Shown here: positions 18,688 to 26,500 of the stretch, piece after piece
Position numbering within the stretch: the first letter of the stretch is position 1
Layout of the letters: each line of letters opens with the position of its first letter
Source of the DNA: Marinicauda salina
Lineage (GTDB): Bacteria; Pseudomonadota; Alphaproteobacteria; Caulobacterales; Maricaulaceae
Direction of reading: 5' to 3'
DNA: 64,000 bases
Assembly: GCF_003122085.1 (NCBI RefSeq)
Contig: NZ_QEXV01000001.1
Span: 558,001 to 622,000, forward strand
Program-made: the position numbers and the translations under genes
Notes under the pieces: model-generated
Databases searched by the model: none
What the model was told of the DNA's origin: nothing
Seen by the model: only the letters and a program-made list of their open reading frames with translations

Positions 18688-18701
18688 TTGATTCCAGTCA
18701 A
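18688..18701. promoter_or_regulatory. FNR/FixK box
   Basis: TTGATTCCAGTCAA matches the FNR/FixK consensus TTGAT-N4-ATCAA at 9 of 10 defined positions (GTCAA instead of ATCAA). It lies centrally in the 179-bp gap between the divergent HemG-like gene and the BON gene, 84-91 bp from each start codon, a position suitable for activating either. The FixK-type regulator encoded at 19605-20282 has the recognition-helix pattern that reads TTGAT, so it is the natural ligand. Confidence 0.75.
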
Positions 18702-18785
18702 TGCCCGCGACAGTCGCCCGCGCGACCGTAAACCCGGACGATCCGTCGCACGGATCGGTCGCCACAGGGATACCGGAGCGGTCGG

Positions 18786-19433
18786 ATGAAGGACGTGGAG
18801 CTGCGCGAACTGGTCGAGGCCGAACTCGAGTGGGAGCCGAGCCTCAACGCCGCACACGTCGCCGTGACCGTGCACGACTCGGTGGTCACGCTGGGCGGTC
18901 ATGTCGAGACCTACGCCGAGAAGCTGGCCGCCGAGCGCGCCGTGCGCCGGGTCAAGCAGGTCAGGGGCGTCGCGATGGACATCGAGGTCCGGCCGCCCTC
19001 GGCCAAGCAGGTGGACGACGAGGACATCGCGACCCGCGCGGTGAACAGCCTGCGCTGGCAGTCGAACATTCCCGGCAGCGACATCCATGTCTCGGTCAAT
19101 CGCGGCTGGATCACGCTCGGCGGCGACGTCGAGTGGCGTTACCAGCGCGAGGCCGCCGAGCGCGCGGTGCGGTATCTGAGCGGCGTCGTCGGCGTGACCA
19201 ACGAGATCGCCATCCGCTCGACCTCGCAGCCGGATGACCTCAAGCAGCGCATCGTGTCGGCCCTGGCGCGCAACGCCGCCGCCGAGGCGAAATCCGTGGC
19301 CGTCGATGTCGAGGGCGGCCAGGTGCGCCTGTCGGGGAAGGTGCACAGCTGGCACGACCGCAAGCTCATCGAGGACGCGATCTGGGCGGCGCCCGGCGTG
19401 ACTTCGGTGAAGGACGAGATCCGCATCGGCTGA
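18786..19433 (+). CDS. Triple-BON-domain protein
   Basis: 215 residues made of three consecutive BON domains (about 1-70, 74-145, 148-215), each with the hydrophobic-V-V-T-L-x-G signature: VHDSVVTLGGHVETY, VNRGWITLGGDVEW, VEGGQVRLSGKVHSW. No signal peptide or lipobox is seen, so it is probably cytoplasmic, unlike periplasmic OsmY. BON domains bind lipid or serve as protein scaffolds; the client here is unknown. Its start is 85 bp downstream of the FNR/FixK box, and a second BON protein is encoded at 29.7 kb. Confidence 0.9.
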   Translation: MKDVELRELVEAELEWEPSLNAAHVAVTVHDSVVTLGGHVETYAEKLAAERAVRRVKQVRGVAMDIEVRPPSAKQVDDEDIATRAVNSLRWQSNIPGSDIHVSVNRGWITLGGDVEWRYQREAAERAVRYLSGVVGVTNEIAIRSTSQPDDLKQRIVSALARNAAAEAKSVAVDVEGGQVRLSGKVHSWHDRKLIEDAIWAAPGVTSVKDEIRIG

Positions 19434-19604
19434 ACGCCGGCCGATGCGCAACATGACTGTATGGCGGCGCGGCCCGCTCGCCCTCCACTCCCCGAAGCCG
19501 CGCTGCTGCGCCCGGCCCGACCCCGGCCGGGCGCACCCCTTTTCCGGGGCGTCCGGGCCTTTCGGGCGTTATCCGGCGATCGGGAGTCGCCGTGCAGCGC
19601 CGCC

Positions 19605-20282
19605 TCAGAGACCTGAGGCGACGCCGCCGGCGCAGCGCCGCAGGCCCGGCCAGCTGAGAACGCGGACCTGGCGCGGCGTGGGCAGATCAATTATCCCGCC
19701 CTCGCGCAGTGCAGTGAGCTTGCGGCTCACCGTCTCCACCGTCAGGCCGAGGAAGTCGGCCATGTCGCGGCGGTCCATCGGCAGTTCGAAGGCGGGCGGG
19801 TCGTGCTCGTCCGCGCCGGCGAGGCGCGAGGCCATCATCAGGATGAAGCCGGCGACGCGCTCGAGCGCGCAGAGACGGCCCATCAGGAGGATCTGGGATT
19901 CGGCGCGCTCCAGGCGCGCGGTGGTCCTTCGGAGCGCCTCGCGCAGGCGTTCGGGATCCTCGCGCTCGAACGCGCCGCCCACGCTGACCGCGCGACACCG
20001 GGTGACCGCCTCGGCGGTGTGGGCGTGGCGGTCGGCCAGTGGAGCGCCGATCCGCTCGCCCGGGCAGGCGAAACCGATGACCTGGCGTCCGCCGTCGCCC
20101 GAGAACCGGACCAGACGGACCATGCCGTCGAGCAGGTCGAACTCGCGGTCCGCGGGATCGCCCTCGCGGTAGAACGCCTCGCCGGGCGCGAGGCAGCGCA
20201 CGACCCCCGGCGGACGGGTCTCGCGATCCCGCCGCCGGATGATCGGCTGCGCGTCGCCGCTGATGATGTCGAGATACGCCAT
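19605..20282 (-). CDS. fixK: FixK/FNR-family transcriptional regulator
   Basis: Crp/Fnr-type regulator of 225 residues: cyclic-nucleotide-binding-like barrel (about 20-115), dimer helix (about 120-150) and winged helix LPMDRRDMADFLGLTVETVSRKL. The E-x-x-S-R pattern (ETVSR) is the one that contacts TTGAT half-sites. The N-terminal segment lacks the Cys cluster that holds the FNR iron-sulfur centre, so it is probably not an oxygen sensor itself and would depend on FixLJ, as FixK does. The start is the ATG at 20282, with GGAGG 9 nt upstream. Divergent from the giant protein gene. Confidence 0.85.
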   Translation of the reverse strand: MAYLDIISGDAQPIIRRRDRETRPPGVVRCLAPGEAFYREGDPADREFDLLDGMVRLVRFSGDGGRQVIGFACPGERIGAPLADRHAHTAEAVTRCRAVSVGGAFEREDPERLREALRRTTARLERAESQILLMGRLCALERVAGFILMMASRLAGADEHDPPAFELPMDRRDMADFLGLTVETVSRKLTALREGGIIDLPTPRQVRVLSWPGLRRCAGGVASGL

Positions 20283-20527
20283 GGCTCGTCCTCCGGGACT
20301 CATTGCCGAGGATGGCCCGGAGGAACGCTGATTGTCGTCTCGCAGAAATACGGATGCGCCGCCGCCGAACGCAGCCGGCGAATGAAATAATCGCGCTGGC
20401 GAGATGGTTAAAACAGAGTTAACATTCAGTTGAAATCGCGCCTGCTCACTCGCGAGGGGCGAGAGAACGCGCAGAGGCCCGCGCCGGCCGTCGAGCGGAC
20501 CGGGCGGTTCCGCAGCTGGGGGGCGGC
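20283..20527. other. Divergent promoter region, fixK / giant repeat protein
   Basis: 245 bp with no gene. It contains an AT-richer stretch near 20400-20440 (GGTTAAAACAGAGTTAACATTC, two TTAA-type elements) that probably holds the promoter of the giant gene, and a GGGGGG run at 20517-20523 serving as its ribosome-binding site. I saw no FNR box or FixJ-like motif here, so control of fixK by FixJ is not demonstrated by sequence. Confidence 0.4.
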
Positions 20528-23500
20528 ATGGCCAGCACCACATTTATTCTCGAGGCCGAGGTCGACACGCAGGTTCGCGTCACCGAGCAGCCTGACGGTT
20601 CGCTTCTCTTCGAAATCGAGGTCCTGACGGACGACGGTTCGATCGGCGATCTCCGCGGGCTGTTCTTCGACTTCGACGACTCCCTGCTGGGCGGCCTTTC
20701 GATCACCGGGCCGGACATCACCGACTACCGGATCGCCGAAGATGACGTCGTCGATCTCGGCCATGGCGCGAATGTGCGCGGCGAGGTGGCGAACACGTAC
20801 GGCCGCTATGACGCCGGGGTCGAGTTCGGCACGCAGGGCATCGCCCAGGACGACATCCAGTCGACCAGCTTCACCCTCAGCCATGACGGTGTCGACCTGA
20901 CGCTCGACATGCTCGGCGACGTCGCCGTGCGTCTGACCAGCGTCGGCGAGATCGACGGCGACCGCGAGGGCTCGCTCAAGACCGGCGACATCGATTACGC
21001 CCCGGAGATCGACGTCGCCGAGGACACGTCCGTCGACGAGGACGGGCTGGCGGGCGGCGACGGGCCGGCCGGGCTGGCGTCGGATGCCGGCGAAATCACC
21101 ATCGACTTCGGCGGCGATGTTCCCGCCGATCCGTCGACGGCGCTGACGCTTTTCGTCGACGGGCTCGACGGCCAGCTGACCTCCGGCGGCGTCCCGGTGA
21201 CGTTCGCCGTCGAAGGCGGCGACATCGTCGGCCGCGCCGGCGGGACCGAGGTCATCCGCATCGCGATCACCGGCTCGACCGACAACGGCGACGGGACGGT
21301 CACCTATACTTATGAAACAACCCTGTCGGGCGTGATCGATCACGGCGCGGCCGGCGAGGACGACCAGATCCTGAGCGGAGTCGACTTCACCGCCACGGAC
21401 GCCGACGGCGACGCGGTGTCCGGCGAGGTCGACGTCACGATCAATGACGACACCCCCGAGGCGTTCGACGACGGCGCGACGCAGGCGACCGAGAACGACC
21501 CGGTCACGATCGACGTGTTCGCCAATGACGAGCCCGGCGCCGACGGCGCGGCCACGGCGAGCGTCGCGCTCGTGAGCGGCTCGCTGACGGGCGCAGGCTC
21601 GCTCGTCAATAACGGCGACGGGAGCTTCACCTACACGCCGGCGGCCGGCGAAGAAGGCTCGGTCAGCTTCGCCTACACCATCACCGACGCCGACGCCGAC
21701 GTCTCCCAGGCGACCGCAACGATCGAGCTGCAGCCGGACAGCGTTCCCGAGATCTCGGCCGCGGCGACGGATCTGTTCGTGGACGATGACGACACCGAGG
21801 GCGGCGTGTCGACGGATACGGGCTCGGTCACGATCGACTACGGCAATGACTCCGCCGGCGCGTCCTTCACCTTCTCGACCGACGGTCTGGCGGGCGAGAT
21901 TCAGACGCTCGACGGCCAGGACGTGGTCTTCGCCATCGAGGGCGGCGCGCTGGTCGGCCGGGCGCAGGCGGATAACTCGATCGTCATCGAGATCGAGGTG
22001 ACCGGCTCGACCGACAACGGCGACGGCACGATCACCTACGATTACGAGGTCACCCAGCACCAGCCGCTCCAGCACGCCGATCCGAACACGGAAGACGACG
22101 CGTCCATCACGGTGAGCTTCACCGGAACCGACGGCGACGACGGCGATGACGTCGACGGGACCTTCGACGTCACCATCAATGACGACGTGCCCGAGGCCTT
22201 CGACGACAGCTTCACGCAGTCCGAAGAGAACGCCGACGTCACCGGCAACGTGCTGGCGAACAACGGCGCGGGCGCGGACGCCTTCGGCGCGGACGGCGCG
22301 AACAGCCCGGCGGTGACGGACTACACGCTGACTTCGGGCGCCGGCTCGCTGACGGTGAACGGCGACGGGAGCTTCACCTACGAGCCGGGCGCGGGCGAAG
22401 AAGGCCCGGTCACCTTCGGCTACACGATCACCGACGGCGACGGCGACACGTCCGAAGCCACGGCGACGATCACGCTGCAGGACGACTCCGAGCCGGTCGT
22501 GGGGACCGCCGGGAACACAATCGTCGACGAGGACGGGCTTCCCGGCGGCGATCTCGCTGCGTCGGCGGCGTCGGACACCGGTGAGATCACGATCGATTAC
22601 GGAAACGACGTCCCCGCCGATCCCGGCGCGGCGCTGGTTCTGCTCACCGACGGGCTCGACGGCCAGGGGCTCACCTCGGGCGGCGATCCGGTCACCTTCG
22701 CCATCGAGGGCGGATCGGGCGATCTCGTGGGCTCGGCGAACGGCGAGGAAGTGATCCGCATCGCGATCACCGGGGCGACGGACAACGCTGACGGCACGGT
22801 CACCTACGCCTACGAGACGACGCTGTCGGGCGTGATCGATCACGATGCGGCCGGCGAGGACGACGTCGTCCTGTCGAGCGTGGGCTTCACCGCGACCGAC
22901 GGCGATGACTCCGACACCGTCTCCGGCTCGATCGACGTCACCATCAATGATGACAGCCCGGAGGCGTTCGACGACAGCTTCACGCAGGCCGAAGAAAACG
23001 CCGACGTCACCGGCGACGTGCTCGCCGACAACGGCAACAGCGCCGACAGCGCCGGCGCTGACGGCGAGGGCTCGCCCTATGTCCAGCTGGTCGGCGGATC
23101 GTTCACCGGCTCGGGCAACCTGACGCTCAACGCCGACGGGACCTTCACGTACACGCCGGGGGCCGGCGAAGAAGGCAGCGTCAGCTTCGACTACACGATC
23201 ACCGACGCCGACGGCGACGAATCCACCGCCACGGCCACGATCGACCTGCAGCCGGACTCCACGCCGGAGATCGACGGGGCGCCGGCCGATCTCGGCGTCG
23301 ACGAGGACGGGCTGCCGGGCGGCGATCTGACCGCCGCGGCGGCGACCGACTCGGGCTCGGTGACGATCGACTACGGCAATGATAGCGCCGATGCGAACTT
23401 CGAACTGTCGGCGGCGGGCCTGGACGGCCAGCTCACCTCGAACGGCTTCCCGGTCGTGTTCGCGCTGGAAGGCGGCGAGGTCGTCGGCCGCGCCGACGGA

Positions 23501-26500
23501 ACCGAGGTGATCCGCATCTCGATCACCGGCGAGACCGACAACGGCGACGGCGCGGTGACGTATGACTACGACGTCGAGCTGTCCCAGCCCGTCGAGCACG
23601 CCGGGGCCGGCGAGGACGACGCCTTCCTTCTGGGTGTCGGCTTCACTGCGACCGACGGCGATGACGGCGACGATGTCTCCGGGACATTCGACGTCGCGAT
23701 CAATGACGACAGCCCCGAGGCGTTCGACGACAGCTTCACCCAGTCCGAAGAAAACGCCGACGTCAGCGGGAACGTGCTCGCCGACAACGGGTCGGGCGCG
23801 GACTCGGCCGGCGCCGACGGCGAGAGTTCGCCCTATGTCGAGCTGGTCAGCGGATCGTTCACCGGCTCGGGCGACCTGACGCTCAACGCCGACGGGACCT
23901 TCACCTACACGCCAGCCGCCGGCGAAGAAGACCCGGTCAGCTTCGACTACACCATCACGGATGCGGACGGCGACGTCGCCCAGGCGACCGCCACGATCAC
24001 GCTGCAGACCGATTCCGAGCCGGCCTTCGACGCCGCCGACGACGTGACGGTCGACGAGGACGGCTTCGCCTTCGCCAATGACGACGATGCGACCTCGCGG
24101 ACCGACGAGACCGACTCCACCGAGAGCCTGACGGGGACCGGGTCGGCGGTGTTCACCTTCGGCAATGACGTCCCGGGCGACCTCCTGGGCTCGATCGACC
24201 TGCTCGACGACGGCGCGCTCGACGGTCAGCTTCAGACGCTCGATGGCGACGCCGTCAACTTCTCGCTGGAGGGCGGCGATCTGGTCGGCCGGTCCGCCGG
24301 CGACGACTCCGAGGTGATCCGTATTTCGATCACCGGCGCCAGCGTCACCGATCCGTCCACGGGCGAGGTGACCTATGACTATGCGGTCACGCTCTCCCAG
24401 CCGGTCGAGCATGTCGACGGCGGGGTCGAGAACAGCGAGGCGCTGCTCAATGTCGGCTTCGAGGTCACCGACGGCGATGACGGGGATGCCGCCCAGGGGT
24501 CGTTCGACGTCTCCATCGTCGACGACGTCCCGCAGGCCAACGACGACAGCTACAACCAGGCCGATCAGGGCGGCGAGAATACCGCCGTCTCGGGGAATGT
24601 GATCGATAACGACGCGTTCGGCGCCGACGGCGACGCGAGCGATCCGCAGGTCTCGCTGATCTCGGACGTCTCGAAGGGCTCGCTGACGCTCAACGCGGAC
24701 GGCAGCTTCACCTTCACGCCGGACGCCGGCCAGGAAGGATCGGTCAGCTTCACCTACCAGATCGTCGACCAGGACGGCGACGTCTCCGAGGCTGTCGCAA
24801 CCATCAATCTCGAACCCGACTCCACGCCCGAGATTTCTGTCGCGGCGACGGACCTCTTCGTCGACGACGACGATACGGACGGCGGCGTGTCGACGGATAC
24901 GGGTTCGGTGACGATCGACTACGGCAATGACGCCGCGGGCGCGACGTTCGCCTTCTCGACCGACGGTCTGGCGGGCGAGATTCAGACGCTCGACGGCCAG
25001 GACGTGGTCTTCGCCATCGAGGGCGGCGTGCTCGTCGGCCGGGCGCAGGCTGATAATTCCGTCGTCATCGAGGTCGAAGTCACCGGCTCGACGCCGAGCG
25101 GCGACGAGGTGACCTACGACTACCAGGTCACCCAGCACCAGCCGCTCCAGCACGCCGATCCGGACACGGAAGACGACGACTCCATCACAGTGAGCTTCAC
25201 CGGCGCGGACGGCGACGACGGCGATGACGTCTCCGGGACCTTCGACGTCACGATCAATGACGACGTCCCCGAGGCCTTCGACGACAGCTTCACGCAGACG
25301 AATGAGAACGACCCGGTCTCCGGCAACGTGCTGGCGAACAACGGCGCGGGCGCGGACGCCTTCGGCGCGGACGGCGCCGACAGCCCGGCGGTGACGGACT
25401 ACACGCTGACCTCGGGCGCCGGCTCGCTGACGGTCAACCCCGACGGGACCTTCACCTATGAGCCGGCCGCCGGCGAAGAAAGCTCGGTCACGTTCGACTA
25501 CACGATCACGGACGGCGACGGCGACACCGATCAGGCCACGGCCACGATCACGCTGCAGCCCGACTCCGAGCCGGTCGTGAGCGCCGCCGAGGACGCGTTC
25601 GTCGACGAGGACGGGCTTCCCGGCGGCGATCTCGCTGCGTCGGCGGCGTCGGACACCGGCGAAATCACGATCGATTACGGAAACGACGTCCCCGCCGATC
25701 CCGGCGCGGCGCTGGTTCTGCTCACCGACGGTCTGGACGCCCAGAGTCTGACCTCGGGCGGCGATCCCGTGACCTTCGCCATCGAGGGTGGAACCGGCGA
25801 TCTCGTGGGCTCGGCGAACGGCGAGGAAGTCATCCGCATCGCGATCACCGGGGCGACCGACAACGGCGACGGCACGGTCACCTACGCCTACGAGACGACG
25901 CTGTCGGGCGTGATCGATCACGATGCGGCCGGCGAGGACGACGTCGTGCTGTCGAACGTGGGCTTCACCGCGACCGATGGCGATGACTCCGACACCGTCT
26001 CCGGCTCGATCGCCGTCACCATCGACGACGACGTGCCCGAGCCCGAGGACGATGCGTACAACCAGGCCGACCAGGGCGGCGAGAATACCGCCGTCTCGGG
26101 GAATGTGATCGATAACGACGCGTTCGGCGCCGACGGCGACGCGAGCGATCCGCAGGTCTCGCTGATCTCCGACGTGGCCGAGGGCTCGCTGACGCTCAAC
26201 GCGGACGGCAGCTTCACCTTCACCCCGGACGCCGGCCAGGAAGACCCGGTCAGCTTCACCTACCAGATCGTCGACCAGGACGGCGACGTCTCCGAGGCTG
26301 TCGCGACCATCAATCTCGAGCCCGACTCCACGCCGGAGATCTCCGAAGCGGCGACGGATCTCTTCGTCGACGACGACGACACCGACGGCGGCGGAACGTC
26401 GACCGACACGGGCTCGGTCACCATCGACTACGGAAACGATGTCGGCGGCGCGAGCTTCGCCTTCTCCACCGACGGTCTGGCGGGCGAACTGCAGACGCTC

